From Nitratifractor salsuginis DSM 16511 (GTDB taxonomy: Bacteria > Campylobacterota > Campylobacteria > Campylobacterales > Sulfurovaceae): a stretch of 64,000 nucleotides of DNA. The position numbers and the translations under genes are program-made. This document shows, piece after piece, positions 34,577 to 44,467 of this stretch. Every line of letters starts with the position of its first letter. Within the stretch, counting starts at the first letter, position 1. Under the pieces are notes generated by a model that had not been told where the DNA came from, made no database searches, and saw only the letters and a list, made by a program, of their open reading frames with translations. The stretch is from positions 1,798,001 to 1,862,000 of the forward strand of contig NC_014935.1 of NCBI RefSeq assembly GCF_000186245.1, read 5' to 3'.

Positions 34577-35545
34577 TCATCCGCCCGTTTCATAGAAAGC
34601 CCGGTTGGAGCCTTCGTTCTCCGTCTCGCTCCAGCGGTTCTCCTTGGGTTTGTTGGCCAGGACGTCGGCCAGGATAGCTGCCGCGGCGTCGATGTCGCCT
34701 TCCCGGACCGCTTCTGCGATCGATTGGGCTTCGTCGAAATAGAGGCAGGGGATCAGATGGCCCTCGGCCGTGAGACGGATGCGGTTGCAGCTTTCACAGA
34801 AATCGTGTTTATGCGGATCGATGAGGCCGAAGATATAGCCGTTCTCTTCAATCTTGTAGTTGTAAGAGGGGCTCGCCCCTTCCCGTCCGAGACGGCGGAT
34901 GGTATAACGCTCTTTGATCCGCTCCAGGATCTCCTTGCCGTGCATACCTTCGATCTCACTGTTGGCGTGGGCATTCTCCATATATTCGATGAAACGGACC
35001 CGGATCCCCCGCGCTCTGGCATACTCCAGAATATCGAGGATCTCCGCATCGTTGATCCCTTTGAGCGGGACCATATTGATCTTGACCCCGAGTCCCACTT
35101 CCAGGGCCTTGTCGATCCCTTCCAGCACTTTGCCCAGGACGTTCTTTTGGGCGATCTGCGCGGCCACGGCGGGCTTGAGGGAGTCGAGGGAAATGTTGAT
35201 GCGTTTCAGCCCCGCATCCCTCAATGCCTGGGCGGTATCGGGCAGGAGATATCCGTTGGTCGTCAGGGCCAGGTCGATATCGGGTTTGTAGTCGTGGATC
35301 ATCTTCACGAAACGATCCAGGTCCTGTCTGAGCAGGGGTTCTCCTCCCGTCAGGCGTATTTTGCTCACCCCTTCGTCAATGGCGATCTTGATAAATTTGA
35401 AGAGATCTTCGAAACTGAGAAGATTCTCCTGGGGAACCCAGCTGAAAGGTTTTTCCGGCATACAGTATTGACAGCGGAAATTACAGCGCTCCGTTACCGA
35501 GACGCGTAAATAGTTGACGGTGCGTCCATGTCCATCGATGAGCAT
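34577..35545 (-). CDS. moaA: GTP 3',8-cyclase MoaA
   Basis: 322 residues from ATG 35545, the normal MoaA length. N-terminal radical-SAM [23 protein letters not shown], and the second cluster [19 protein letters not shown]; ends in Gly-Gly. First step of molybdopterin synthesis, consistent with moeA (62453) and the molybdopterin oxidoreductase (58592) in the window. Confidence 0.96.
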   Translation of the reverse strand: MLIDGHGRTVNYLRVSVTERCNFRCQYCMPEKPFSWVPQENLLSFEDLFKFIKIAIDEGVSKIRLTGGEPLLRQDLDRFVKMIHDYKPDIDLALTTNGYLLPDTAQALRDAGLKRINISLDSLKPAVAAQIAQKNVLGKVLEGIDKALEVGLGVKINMVPLKGINDAEILDILEYARARGIRVRFIEYMENAHANSEIEGMHGKEILERIKERYTIRRLGREGASPSYNYKIEENGYIFGLIDPHKHDFCESCNRIRLTAEGHLIPCLYFDEAQSIAEAVREGDIDAAAAILADVLANKPKENRWSETENEGSNRAFYETGG

Positions 35546-35669
35546 GACTCTCTTTTCGTACCTATCGGCAAAAGTTGAATTCAAAAGATAAGAGTATCAG
35601 AAAGATCTTGAAAGAGGATTGACGCCCGACAAGCGGACGTCGAAGATTGGAAAAAACTCGGGAAGCCTC

Positions 35670-36572
35670 TTAGTGGAGGTCTTTCCACTGAGACTTGTAC
35701 CAGAGGTAAGCCAGGAAGGCGAAGAGGACAAAGTAACCGAGCACCCAGGGACCGACTTTCTCGCGCTTGGGCTTGCTGGGATCACCGACCTCTTCGAGGT
35801 ATTTATAGACTTTTTCGTATCCCTCGTTGTTTACGCCGACACGGGGCATCGCTGTTCCGTGCAGGAGGTTTTGGGGATTCTCAACAAACGTCTTGAGATA
35901 GTGCTCACCCCGTGCCCGAACGATAATCGAAAGATCGGGGGGGAGTTTACCCAGGTACTTGGCAAGGTTCAGCTGATATTGACCCACTTTCTTCTCGAAA
36001 TCGAGCTTCGCCAGATCGACACCGGTTTTGATGTCGGCTTTGGTCTTGGGAACGAAGCCGATCTGAGTCCACTTGGCATAGCGCATAGCGTGGCAGCGTC
36101 CGCAAGCGAATTCGAAAGCTTCCTGAGGCTTGACCTCTTTGGGAGCGATGGACTTCAGGTAAGCAGCGATATCGGCCGCACCCTGGGCATCAGCCATACC
36201 ACCGGGCATTCCGCTCTTTTTGACCAGACCGGCATGGGTGGGGCTGACGATAAAGTTGGCCAGGAACTTCTCGTCAAGTACGGCGCCGGCATTGCTCAGA
36301 TCGGGAGGATTGACCCCGTAGGCTGCAGAAGCGGAAACGGGATCCATCGGCGCTTTCATTCCCTGAGACTTGATGCCGTGGCAGGAAGTACAGGTAGCGA
36401 TGAGCGCTTTACCCTTGGCGGGATCTCCCTTGGGAGGAGTTTTGAGGTCCTTATATTTGAACCCCTCGAACTCCACATGCTTGTGCATGACGGAGTGGGC
36501 ATAAGGCTCCACTCCCCAATAGGTCACCAGCGTAAAGAATACGACGACGGCTAAGACTTTCAAATCTCTCAT
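35670..36572 (-). CDS. petC: Cytochrome bc1 complex, two-haem c-type subunit
   Basis: 300 residues. N-terminal membrane or signal helix (VLAVVVFFTLVTYWGVEPYA), two haem sites CTSCHG and CGRCHA, and a C-terminal anchor (GYFVLFAFLAYLWY). The duplicated haem layout is that of the epsilonproteobacterial bc1 complex, not of mitochondrial c1. Passes electrons from the Rieske protein to periplasmic cytochromes. Overlaps petB by four bases. Confidence 0.9.
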   Translation of the reverse strand: MRDLKVLAVVVFFTLVTYWGVEPYAHSVMHKHVEFEGFKYKDLKTPPKGDPAKGKALIATCTSCHGIKSQGMKAPMDPVSASAAYGVNPPDLSNAGAVLDEKFLANFIVSPTHAGLVKKSGMPGGMADAQGAADIAAYLKSIAPKEVKPQEAFEFACGRCHAMRYAKWTQIGFVPKTKADIKTGVDLAKLDFEKKVGQYQLNLAKYLGKLPPDLSIIVRARGEHYLKTFVENPQNLLHGTAMPRVGVNNEGYEKVYKYLEEVGDPSKPKREKVGPWVLGYFVLFAFLAYLWYKSQWKDLH

Positions 36573-37801
36573 TTCTGCCCCCTAACAGGTTTTTCCATTT
36601 TGGTAATGAACGGCAGAGCGATCCAGAGAATGATGAACGTCCAGGCCGCTACCGTTCCGATTTTCGTATAGATGCCCATCGGAGGCACTTTACCCATGAT
36701 TGTCAGCACGACCATATCTACCAGCAGCAGCCAGAACCAGATGGCGAAGATTCCGCGCCGGTTGGCAGGAGCCACGTTGGGGCTGCGGTCCAGGAAAGGC
36801 AGGAGGAAGAAGATCACCTGGGCGAAACCGAAGGCGATCAGACCTGCATTCTTGGAGAAGGGCCGCAGGATTTCATAACTCCAGAGGAAGTACCACTCGG
36901 GATAGATGTGCGGCGGAGTTTTCAGAGGATCGGCAGGATCGAAGTTGACCGGATCCATCGCAAACTCGAAGTGGTAGAAGACCAGATAGAAATAGAGAAT
37001 GAAGTAGATCCCCATAACGAAGGTATCCTTACTCAGGAAGACCGGGTTGAAGGGGATGACTTTGGACTCTTTGCGCAGACCGGCTTTCCACTTCTCGGCT
37101 TCCGCTTCGAAGTCGATCTCTTCACCGTCCTGGTTGTTGACGTGGGGAATCCGCAGGGTTCCGAAGTGCAGTACGATCAATGCCATGATGATCAGAGGCA
37201 TCAGCACAACGTGCAGCATAAAGAAGCGGCCCAGGAATGCCTGGCCGGGAACGTAGTCACCACGGATCCACTCGACCAGTCCGTTAAGGTTCAGAGAACC
37301 GAGGCTGAAGAGGTTGGTGATAACCATTCCCGCCCAGTAACTCATCTGTCCCCAGGGCAGCATATAACCGGAGAAAGCTTCAGCGGAGAAGGAGACGAAG
37401 AGCAGCATACCACTCAGCCAGATCAGCTCACGGCCCCGCTTATAGGAGCCGTAATAGATTCCGGTAAACATATGGATGTAGATAATCAGGAAGACCAGAG
37501 AAGCGGCTACAGCGTGCATATGACGCCAGAGCCATCCGTAGCCCACCTCACCCATAATGGTGTGGTTGACACTGTCAAACGCCAATTTGGTGTCAGGGAT
37601 GTAATACATCAACAGGAAGATTCCGCTGATCAGCAGTACGCCGAAGGTGGCGGCGAGGACCATCCCCATGGCCCAGAGGAAGTTGATGTTTTTGGGGATC
37701 CAGTATTCGGTGGACAATACCCTCTTGAGGGTATCGATCGCCAGTCGTTCATTGAGCCATTGATGTGAAAACGGCTTCGCGTTGGGGTCAAAATGTGCCA
37801 T
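36569..37801 (-). CDS. petB: Cytochrome b of the bc1 complex
   Basis: 410 residues, eight or nine helices. Haem-ligand histidines appear in WLWRHMHAVAAS and FFMLHVVLMPLIIMALIVLH; the quinol-site motif PEWYFLW is present. Oxidises menaquinol at the membrane. Order petA-petB-petC is normal. Confidence 0.96.
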   Translation of the reverse strand: MAHFDPNAKPFSHQWLNERLAIDTLKRVLSTEYWIPKNINFLWAMGMVLAATFGVLLISGIFLLMYYIPDTKLAFDSVNHTIMGEVGYGWLWRHMHAVAASLVFLIIYIHMFTGIYYGSYKRGRELIWLSGMLLFVSFSAEAFSGYMLPWGQMSYWAGMVITNLFSLGSLNLNGLVEWIRGDYVPGQAFLGRFFMLHVVLMPLIIMALIVLHFGTLRIPHVNNQDGEEIDFEAEAEKWKAGLRKESKVIPFNPVFLSKDTFVMGIYFILYFYLVFYHFEFAMDPVNFDPADPLKTPPHIYPEWYFLWSYEILRPFSKNAGLIAFGFAQVIFFLLPFLDRSPNVAPANRRGIFAIWFWLLLVDMVVLTIMGKVPPMGIYTKIGTVAAWTFIILWIALPFITKMEKPVRGQK

Positions 37802-37811
37802 ATACCTCTCC

Positions 37812-38354
37812 TTACGCCACTAAACCGGCTTCTTTGAGCTTCTTGTACTCGGGACCTTCTTCACCGAGGACAACTGCATTGCCTTTGATCTTGAACGGGG
37901 GAATCACCAGGGGGCTTGGCGGCGGAGCCTTGAGGACTTCACCGGCAGCGTTGAACTGCCCTCCATGACAGGGGCAGACAAACTTGTGCTTCTCGGGGAA
38001 GTAATCGGGGATACACCCCAGGTGGGTACAGAGGCCGATGACGATCATAAACTTCTTGTCGCCCACTTTGATCAGACGGGGATCTTCGTAGGCGTTCTTG
38101 TCGTTGCCGTTGGGTGCCGTGTCGGGCTTGGCATCCTTGGGCACATTGATGATCAGGATCGGTTTACCGCGCCATTTTTCGACGTAGAGCTTGTTCTGCT
38201 CTTTGTAGGCGCTCAGATCCAGGGTCGTAAACCCGGCCGCTTTGACACTCGGCAGGGGATCCCAGGTGCGCTTGGCCGCATAGAGAGCCCCGAGGGCTCC
38301 CAATCCGGCATAGGCACCGAGCACTTTGCCGAAGAAATCTCTTCTGTCGCTCAT
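37812..38354 (-). CDS. petA: Rieske iron-sulfur protein
   Basis: 180 residues. Twin-arginine-like N-terminus (SDRRDFFGKVLGAYAGLGAL) for Tat export and anchoring, and 2Fe-2S motifs CTHLGCIPDYF and CPCHGGQF. First gene of the bc1 operon. Confidence 0.96.
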   Translation of the reverse strand: MSDRRDFFGKVLGAYAGLGALGALYAAKRTWDPLPSVKAAGFTTLDLSAYKEQNKLYVEKWRGKPILIINVPKDAKPDTAPNGNDKNAYEDPRLIKVGDKKFMIVIGLCTHLGCIPDYFPEKHKFVCPCHGGQFNAAGEVLKAPPPSPLVIPPFKIKGNAVVLGEEGPEYKKLKEAGLVA

Positions 38355-38532
38355 TTCGCGTCCTTTGATGGAAGATTAAAACGTTTAATTATAGGACGAA
38401 ACCTTTTAAAAAGGATTGATAGGGCTCAAAAGATTCGGGGAATATAGTGGCAAATGTGAAAAAAAGATACAGCTTTTCAATTTATCCGTCAAAAAAAGCC
38501 CGAATTAAGAATTCGGAGTAAATTTATCGGAT
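38355..38532. other. bc1 operon promoter region and short AT-rich spacer
   Basis: Minus-strand leader of petA. AT-rich at 38380-38400 and 38450-38480; an AGCCCGAATTAAGAATTCGGA hairpin (38498-38518) downstream of the 38533 gene is a likely terminator for it. No gene seen. Confidence 0.5.
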
Positions 38533-39369
38533 TTACCGGGTGCTCAGAAGCTCCGCCCACTTTTCGACCCGATTGTCCACTCCATCCACCGGCGACAAGT
38601 CCTTCAGCGCAGCGCCAAGCTCTTCCCACGCACCCCAGGGGAGCCCACGCACGCCTGCCTCCCGCAGAGTATCGCTGACACAGGCCGCATTCTCTCCCCG
38701 ATCCAGCCACACGACCCGCGCCCCGGCAGCCGCCGCCTCCGCCGCCGTCTGGGGCATCGCGGTGATGACGGTCTCGGAGCTTTGAATCAGCTCGGCATAC
38801 TCCTCATCCTCGTGGATCACCCTGAAATGCTTCGCGAGCTCCTCTTCGTATTTGACATAGAAATAGATCCCCCAGTAGAGCTCCAGATCCAAGACCGCCA
38901 AATCGGGCGCCGCTTCCAGCAGGCGTCTGTCCTGATCGGTATCGCCGTAGATCAGCACCCGGCGCGCCGCTTTCTCCCCGACTCCTTCGGCGTAGAGGGG
39001 ATCGACCACCGCCCCCTCTTTCCACGCTTCGAGGATCTTTTCTCCGTAGCGGGGCGCTTCGCCACACTCACTCACCCGCCAAACTTCCCGATACTTCTCC
39101 ACATAGTAACCCAGCCGTTCCCCGGCCTCCTCGGGAGAGTCGATCACCAGCGTATCGCCGCGTGTCACCAGTGCATCGAGCTCCATAATGTTCTCCACCG
39201 TCGTCGCCAGGGGCAAGCCCAGCTCACGCCCCGCCAGTTGGGCGCGATAGTCGTTGACAATGATCTCCGCCGGGACCCCGCGACGCTCCAGCGCCCGCCA
39301 AAGCGCCCCCATACGCCGCAGGTGATCCAGGTCGGCACGGTGGTTGGTATAGGCATAGAGGTAGATCAT
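38533..39369 (-). CDS. Hypothetical protein, possible nucleotide-sugar glycosyltransferase fold
   Basis: 278 residues. The N-terminus ([20 protein letters not shown]) and alternating alpha/beta pattern with [20 protein letters not shown] and [20 protein letters not shown] resemble the two Rossmann domains of GT-B/PseG-like proteins, but no diagnostic motif is clear. Its start overlaps the mnmG stop by four bases. Confidence 0.5.
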   Translation of the reverse strand: MIYLYAYTNHRADLDHLRRMGALWRALERRGVPAEIIVNDYRAQLAGRELGLPLATTVENIMELDALVTRGDTLVIDSPEEAGERLGYYVEKYREVWRVSECGEAPRYGEKILEAWKEGAVVDPLYAEGVGEKAARRVLIYGDTDQDRRLLEAAPDLAVLDLELYWGIYFYVKYEEELAKHFRVIHEDEEYAELIQSSETVITAMPQTAAEAAAAGARVVWLDRGENAACVSDTLREAGVRGLPWGAWEELGAALKDLSPVDGVDNRVEKWAELLSTR

Positions 39370-41240
39370 GCTTTTCCTTTCTGGGCCATTTTGATGTAGA
39401 CGTGGAGAATCTCGATCGCCGCGGGGGTGATCCCGCTGATCCGGGAGGCTTCGAAGAGGGTCGGAGGGGTCGCCTTCTCCAGCTTTTCCACGATCTCGTT
39501 GCTGAGCCCCTGGACTTTGCGGTAGTCGAAATCCTCGGGGATCCTGACGGTGTGCATCTCGTGCATCCGGTCGATCTGCTGCTGCTGTTTTTCGATGTAG
39601 CGGTAGTATTTGGCTTCCACCAGAATCTGCTCGATCACCTCATCGGGATATTTGGCGAACTCCGGCAGAAGCTCCAGGAGCTTCTCTCTGGAAGGTTCGG
39701 CGATGCGGGCGAGCAGATCGATCCAGGCGGTCTTGTCGTTGATGCGCTGCTCCCCCATCGCTTCGAGCTGGGCGATGAACTCTTTGGTCGGGGTGGCGTA
39801 GTGGCTCCGCAGCCACTCCAGCGCCTCGGCGATCTGCGCCTTGGTCCCGGCCACCTTTTTGCCGAACTTCTCGGGGAGCAGCCCCAGCTTCACTCCGTAG
39901 TGGGCCAGGCGCAGATGGGCATTATCCTCCCGCAGCAGGAGCCGGTATTCGGCCCGGCTGGTAAACATCCGGTAGGGCTCGTTGGTCCCCTTGGTGACCA
40001 GATCGTCGATGAGCACTCCGATGTATGCTTCGTCGCGCCCCAGGATGAGAGGCTCTTCCCCCCGCAGGGCCAGCACGGCGTTGATCCCCGCCATCAGCCC
40101 CTGGGCCGCCGCCTCTTCGTAACCGGTGGTGCCGTTGACCTGCCCCGCCCAGTAGAGCCCCCGGATCTTTTTGCTCTCCAGGGTATGGTAGAGCTCGGTA
40201 GGTTGGATGAAATCATACTCGATGGCGTAGCCCCAGCGGACAATTTTGGCCTTCTCCAGCCCGGAAATGGAGCGGATCATCGCCTCCTGCACATCGGTCG
40301 GCAGCGAAGTGCTTAGGCCGTTAAGGTAGAACTCGTCCGCCTCCCGCGTCTGGGGCTCCACGAAGACCTGGTGCCGGGGCCGGTCCCGGAAGCGGTCGAT
40401 CTTGTCTTCGATGCTGGGGCAGTAACGGGGCCCTACTCCCTCGATCTGCCCGCTGAAAAGCGGTGCCCGGTGAAAATTGCTCTCGATGATCCTGTGGGTC
40501 TCTTCGGTGGTATAAGTGACCCAGCAGGGCATCTGCTCGGGATTGAAATTCTCCCGGTCGGTGCGGAAAGAGAAGGGAATGGGCCGTTCGTCGCCTGGCT
40601 GCTCCTCCATCACGGAGAAGTCGATGGAATCCCCGGCGATGCGGGCGCAGGTCCCGGTCTTGAGCCGCCCAATCTCGAAGCCCATTTCGCGCAGATTCTC
40701 CGCCAGGCTCACTGAGGCGAACTCCCCCTGACGCCCCGCCTGCTGGGTCCGCTGCCCGATATGGATCAGACCGTTCAGAAAGGTCCCCGAGGCGATGATC
40801 ACCTTGGGAGCCAGGTAGCGGTTGCCCAGCTGGGTCTCAACCCCCTTGACCTCCCCATCCTCGACGATGAGCCGCTCCACGATCTCCTGCTTGACTTCCA
40901 GGTTGGGGGTATTGAGGCAGACGTCACGCATATAGATCCGGTAGCGGTCCATATCGATCTGGGCCCGGCTGCCGCGAACGGCGGGGCCTTTGGAAGAGTT
41001 GAGCAGACGAAACTGCAAACCCGTCGCGTCGGTACAGAGCCCCATCTCCCCGCCCAGGGCGTCGATCTCCTTGACCAGGTGCCCCTTGGCCAATCCCCCG
41101 ATGGCGGGGTTACAGCTGCTGGCACCGATCTGCTCGGCCAGAATGGTAATCATCAGGGTCTTCGCCCCCATCCGCGCAGCGGCCAGGGAAGCCTCGATCC
41201 CCGCATGCCCCCCGCCGATGACAATCACGTCGTGATTCAT
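39366..41240 (-). CDS. mnmG: tRNA uridine-5-carboxymethylaminomethyl modification enzyme MnmG
   Basis: 624 residues. FAD-binding [53 protein letters not shown] and the C-terminal [15 protein letters not shown]. Works with MnmE on wobble uridines. Full length, ATG 41240. Confidence 0.98.
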   Translation of the reverse strand: MNHDVIVIGGGHAGIEASLAAARMGAKTLMITILAEQIGASSCNPAIGGLAKGHLVKEIDALGGEMGLCTDATGLQFRLLNSSKGPAVRGSRAQIDMDRYRIYMRDVCLNTPNLEVKQEIVERLIVEDGEVKGVETQLGNRYLAPKVIIASGTFLNGLIHIGQRTQQAGRQGEFASVSLAENLREMGFEIGRLKTGTCARIAGDSIDFSVMEEQPGDERPIPFSFRTDRENFNPEQMPCWVTYTTEETHRIIESNFHRAPLFSGQIEGVGPRYCPSIEDKIDRFRDRPRHQVFVEPQTREADEFYLNGLSTSLPTDVQEAMIRSISGLEKAKIVRWGYAIEYDFIQPTELYHTLESKKIRGLYWAGQVNGTTGYEEAAAQGLMAGINAVLALRGEEPLILGRDEAYIGVLIDDLVTKGTNEPYRMFTSRAEYRLLLREDNAHLRLAHYGVKLGLLPEKFGKKVAGTKAQIAEALEWLRSHYATPTKEFIAQLEAMGEQRINDKTAWIDLLARIAEPSREKLLELLPEFAKYPDEVIEQILVEAKYYRYIEKQQQQIDRMHEMHTVRIPEDFDYRKVQGLSNEIVEKLEKATPPTLFEASRISGITPAAIEILHVYIKMAQKGKA

Positions 41241-41632
41241 AAAAACTCCAATTTTTAGTCAGGAATTAGGAGTGAGGAGTGAGGAGTTTCAGTTGAAAGC
41301 TGACGCTTTCTTTTTTTACTTAGTCTACTCGCTACTCACTCTTTATCCCAGAATATGTGGCGGGATTTCTTTCAGATGTGTCGATGCTTGGTGCGCAGGG
41401 GGGAGAAGCGTGAACCAACGCAAACTGCTTTGCGTTGGTAGCTTCGAACCCGAAGCGGTCGGAGCAAATACGAAGCCGCGTAGGCCAAGGCGAAACGGAG
41501 GCCTACCCGGAGGGTAAGTCGAGTATTCGCATCGATCGCCCATGCCGCCGATCATCGATACAGATGATGAAAGTCCGCTGCATCTTCCGGGATGTTGTAT
41601 AATTGCCGCAATTATAGCCAAAGGGGGACGTT
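41241..41632. repeat. mnmG-ribE gap: heptamers, hairpin cluster and ribE promoter
   Basis: 392 bases between divergent genes. 41260-41290: TTAGGAG/GTGAGGA copies. 41412-41437: ACCAACGCAAA...TTTGCGTTGGT hairpin; 41445-41460: GCTTCGAACCCGAAGC; 41478-41512: GTAGGCC...GGCCTAC. Then an extended -10 TGTTGTATAAT (41594-41603) followed by the short palindrome ATAATTGCCGCAATTAT (41599-41615) before the ribE start. No FMN riboswitch motif seen. Confidence 0.65.
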
Positions 41633-42253
41633 TTGTTTACCGGATTGATCCGTGAGATCGGCACTGTCGTCGATGACCGAAACCACATCCTCACCATCCG
41701 CTCCTCCCTCCGGCCCGAGGTGGGCGACTCCATCGCCGTCAACGGCGTCTGCCTCACCGTCACCGAAGTCCTCCCCAACGGCTTCCGCGTCGAAGCCGCC
41801 GACGAAACCCGCCGCATCGTCCCGCCACAGAAGCTCCGGGGCCGGGTGCACCTGGAGCCGGCGATGCGCATGGGCGACCGCTTCGAGGGGCACATCGTCC
41901 AGGGCCACATCGACACCGTCGGCACCGTCCGCCGCATCCAGCGGGGCGAAAATGCCACCGAATACACCATCTCCGTCGACCCCGCCCAGATCGCCTACAT
42001 CATTCCCAAAGGTTCGGTAGCCATCGACGGAGTCAGCCTCACCATCAACGAAGTAGGAGACGATTGGTTCCGCCTGACCATCATCCCCCACACCATTGCA
42101 AACACTCTCTTTCGGGATTATCGCGTCGGGAGCAAGGTCAATATCGAAACCGATCTTTTCGCCCGCTATGTGGATCATATCCTGCGCCATCGGCAGGAGA
42201 GGAAAAGGGGACTCAGTTGGGAAGAGGTGGATGGGATGAGTATGAGTTTTTGA
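41633..42253 (+). CDS. ribE: Riboflavin synthase, alpha subunit
   Basis: 206 residues starting at TTG 41633 (FTGLIREIG, as in all homologues; AAGGGGG site upstream). Two lumazine-binding repeats: DSIAVNGVCLTV...GHIVQGHID and GSVAIDGVSLTINEV. Makes riboflavin from two lumazines. Slightly over typical length (about 200). Immediately upstream of the AT-rich accessory segment. Confidence 0.95.
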   Translation: MFTGLIREIGTVVDDRNHILTIRSSLRPEVGDSIAVNGVCLTVTEVLPNGFRVEAADETRRIVPPQKLRGRVHLEPAMRMGDRFEGHIVQGHIDTVGTVRRIQRGENATEYTISVDPAQIAYIIPKGSVAIDGVSLTINEVGDDWFRLTIIPHTIANTLFRDYRVGSKVNIETDLFARYVDHILRHRQERKRGLSWEEVDGMSMSF

Positions 42254-42383
42254 AGCACAATGTCAATACGATCACCGTTTGGATACCGATCATAAAGATT
42301 AAGAGTGATGTCGCCATCTTCGGGAAGTCGAATTTGATACTTCTTTGGTTAAAATTATTAGGGTTTACTGTGTGCTATTTTTT
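42254..42383. other. Left flank of the accessory segment
   Basis: GC content drops here. A 34-codon minus-strand frame (42317 leftwards, SLLIFMIGIQTVIVLTLCF) could be a small membrane peptide but overlaps the ribE end. No supported gene. Confidence 0.35.
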
Positions 42384-42450
42384 GCTTAACGATTGAATAG
42401 AGTCATCAATGACCACCCCGTAACCAATTGGCTCCTATATTTTGTTAATT
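42384..42450 (-). repeat. attC-like site after the Shedu-like gene
   Basis: On the minus strand it runs from AATTAAC (R''-like, containing the TAA stop of the 42445 gene) to GTTAAGC (perfect GTTRRRY). The arms pair: TTAAC/GTTAA outer boxes, then ATAGGAG against ATAGAG with one unpaired G, then CAAT. 67 bases, within the attC size range. Pairing is weaker than at the two other sites. Confidence 0.45.
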
Positions 42451-43308
42451 TCGTTTAATAATTTCCAAATATTTAGTTTCAGATTCAGAAAAACCATCTC
42501 TTAAAATCCCACGTACTGATTTTTCTAAATTAAATTCTTTGTAATCATGTGGCAAAGGTTGACTTGGCAAATCCCAAGCAACCATTATTCCTCCATTACC
42601 ATAATGTTCATCGACAATTCCTTCTGTACCTATAGGTACAGAAGGCCACGCAATTTTTGTTTTTACTCTTGTGCCAATTGGAAAACTTTTATTTGAACAA
42701 GTACTTATAAAGTTTGTCATCTTTATTCTATTTTTGTTCTCAACTTTTCTCAGGAAACTATCCCATGATTCAAATTGAATCTTAAGATTAGAATCTAATT
42801 CAAGCTGATTCCTTTTTTTACTTTCTAAAATATCGTCGGTTGTGTATCCACCAATAACAATACCACGATATTTAATTTCTTTATTAGGATCAACATGTAA
42901 AAAACCATTGCTACCCAATAAGGAGTTGTATTTTATTTCACCTTTTTCAACCTCTTGTCTAATCTCATGAACTTTCCGTCTAAAAAGCTCGTAATTATGG
43001 TTTATGAAATCAAATCTTTCTAATATTTGCTCATGTGCATCTCTTATCACATTAGATGTTTTATTAGATTTAGTCAAATATGGAAAATCAGCTCCTTTTA
43101 TCTCTATTAGAATAATCTGCATTCTCGAACGATCTGTAAATATTACGAAATCTACTTTACCTTCATCTATTGGAAATTCTGAAAAGATTATATATTCATT
43201 TTCAGAAGATGCATAATGTTCTGCAATTAAATGAAGATTGCTTTTCAAATACTTTTGAATAACTCGTTCCGTTGATTTATTTTTTATTAATTCTTTTAAT
43301 TTTTTCAT
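42445..43308 (-). CDS. Shedu-like (DUF4263) nuclease with extra C-terminal domain
   Basis: 287 residues, markedly AT-rich. N-terminus STERVIQKYLKSNLHLI, then the PD-(D/E)xK-type core EGKVDFVIFT...ILIEIKG as in SduA/DUF4263 anti-phage nucleases. Residues about 205-265 (FPIGTRVKTKIAWPSVPIGT, GGIMVAWDLPSQPLPHDY) are a small beta domain not needed for the nuclease. A defence role is inferred from the family. Its stop lies in the attC-like site at 42384-42450. Confidence 0.72.
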   Translation of the reverse strand: MKKLKELIKNKSTERVIQKYLKSNLHLIAEHYASSENEYIIFSEFPIDEGKVDFVIFTDRSRMQIILIEIKGADFPYLTKSNKTSNVIRDAHEQILERFDFINHNYELFRRKVHEIRQEVEKGEIKYNSLLGSNGFLHVDPNKEIKYRGIVIGGYTTDDILESKKRNQLELDSNLKIQFESWDSFLRKVENKNRIKMTNFISTCSNKSFPIGTRVKTKIAWPSVPIGTEGIVDEHYGNGGIMVAWDLPSQPLPHDYKEFNLEKSVRGILRDGFSESETKYLEIIKRN

Positions 43309-43456
43309 TATTAAAAGTCCTTATTTATTTTCCCAATACTTTATATTATTTATCCTTAAAATCTTGTGAATACCTCCACCGGCTAATAGCCGATGGCTTC
43401 AGGTTACGGCTAAAAGCCGGTCATACAGCCTGAAGGCCGTCGGTTGATCAGACAAC
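43309..43456. repeat. IS200/IS605-type end hairpins
   Basis: Bases 43377-43445 contain nested stems: CCGGCTAATAGCCG, CGGCTAAAAGCCG and a CTTCAGG...CCTGAAG pair, downstream of the transposase remnant. IS200-family ends are subterminal hairpins of this sort. Confidence 0.5.
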
Positions 43457-43560
43457 TCAGAACTCATCAGGCTCTGGGGGTTGTTGGTTCTTGATATATT
43501 CCATCCAGACTTCATCAGTTATATTTCCACTCGCTGCAACCCAGTATCCTCTTTCATAGG
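43457..43560 (-). pseudogene. C-terminal remnant of an IS200-type TnpA transposase
   Basis: Minus-strand reading gives YERGYWVAASGNITDEVWM then EYIKNQQPPEPDEF and a stop at 43457. This matches the end of IS200/IS605 TnpA (RGYFVASSGNVTDEVI...YIKNQ). The rest is missing; the RAYT element begins exactly where the homology breaks off (43559). Confidence 0.7.
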
Positions 43561-44388
43561 GTCAGGCGTTGAATATCCACTAAATATACGCTATACTGCA
43601 CAAAAAAGAGGATAGGTTACTATGCCAAGAAAACCCCGAATAGATCTCGCAGGTTATCACCATGTCATCAACAGAGGTGTCAACCGCTCCGATATCTTCG
43701 TTGATGAGGATGACTATGAAGCGTTTTTGCAAATACTCTGCAAAGCTTGCAGGGATTACAAAGTCGTCGTGCATGATTATTGCCTGATGAGTAACCATTT
43801 CCATCTGCTGATCGAGACTCGACTGAATAACCTCTCACTTTTTATGAAACAGCTCAATAGTAATTACGCCCTCTATGCCAATAAAAAACAGAAACGCTCC
43901 GGTCACTTCTGGCAGGGAAGGTTTTATTCCCGCTATATCGTCAATGAAGAGTACTACTATACGCTGATACGGTACATAGAACAAAACCCCATCGAAGCAG
44001 GCTTGGTCGAGAGGGTAGGTGAATATCCCTATACACTGGGAGCGGTCATTGCCAACCGGCAAAAACCTATACCGTGTACTCGTGACTCAAAACTGCTTCA
44101 GGAGCTCGATTACGAAAATATACAGGAGATCATCGGAGTGAAGCTCGATGAAGAAGCGATGACACAGCTGGCAGAGATACAGGCACAAAAGGTGATAGAA
44201 AAAGACGGAGTCAAGCAAGTCGCTTACAGCAAAAGTCTCGAAGAACATTTCAAAGATGCCGAACGCAACGAAGCCATACGCCATGCTTTGGATGATGGCT
44301 ACACACAGGCAAAGATCGCTGCGTATCTCGGCGTATCACGATCGCTGGTCTCAAAGATGCTCAAAGGTAGATATTCAACGCCTGACCC
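43559..44388 (+). mobile_element. RAYT element with 19-bp perfect inverted ends
   Basis: GGGTCAGGCGTTGAATATC at 43559-43577 is repeated as exact reverse complement at 44370-44388 (22 bp with one mismatch if extended inward). The two copies bracket the transposase gene, the right one overlapping its last codons. Pieces beginning GGGGTCAG recur at 45871 and 45957, as expected for REP sequences scattered by a RAYT. Confidence 0.75.
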
Positions 44389-44392
44389 GTAA
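43622..44392 (+). CDS. REP-associated tyrosine transposase (Y1/IS200-like)
   Basis: 256 residues. N-terminal Y1 domain: PRKPRIDLAGYHHVINRGVN, HDYCLMSNHFHLLI (HUH metal site), HFWQGRFYSRYIVNEEYYYT with the catalytic tyrosine, and RYIEQNPIEAGLV. The C-terminal 60 residues carry a helix-turn-helix (GYTQAKIAAYLGVSRSLVSK), as in group-type RAYTs with a DnaA-like domain. It processes single-stranded hairpins. Intact. Confidence 0.9.
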   Translation: MPRKPRIDLAGYHHVINRGVNRSDIFVDEDDYEAFLQILCKACRDYKVVVHDYCLMSNHFHLLIETRLNNLSLFMKQLNSNYALYANKKQKRSGHFWQGRFYSRYIVNEEYYYTLIRYIEQNPIEAGLVERVGEYPYTLGAVIANRQKPIPCTRDSKLLQELDYENIQEIIGVKLDEEAMTQLAEIQAQKVIEKDGVKQVAYSKSLEEHFKDAERNEAIRHALDDGYTQAKIAAYLGVSRSLVSKMLKGRYSTPDP

Positions 44393-44467
44393 AACAGGCG
44401 GAGACTTGAATTCTCGGGGGCAAAAGACCTCAAATTCTCCGAATTCTAATAGAGCAAAAGTTCCACT

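Noticed and set aside
41343-41621. 92-codon minus-strand protein in the mnmG-ribE gap
   Set aside because: Frame runs through three hairpins and the ribE promoter; Pro/Ser-rich sequence looks fortuitous.
41241-41632. FMN riboswitch upstream of ribE
   Set aside because: The conserved AGGG...ACCGGCGGT elements are absent; only hairpins seen.
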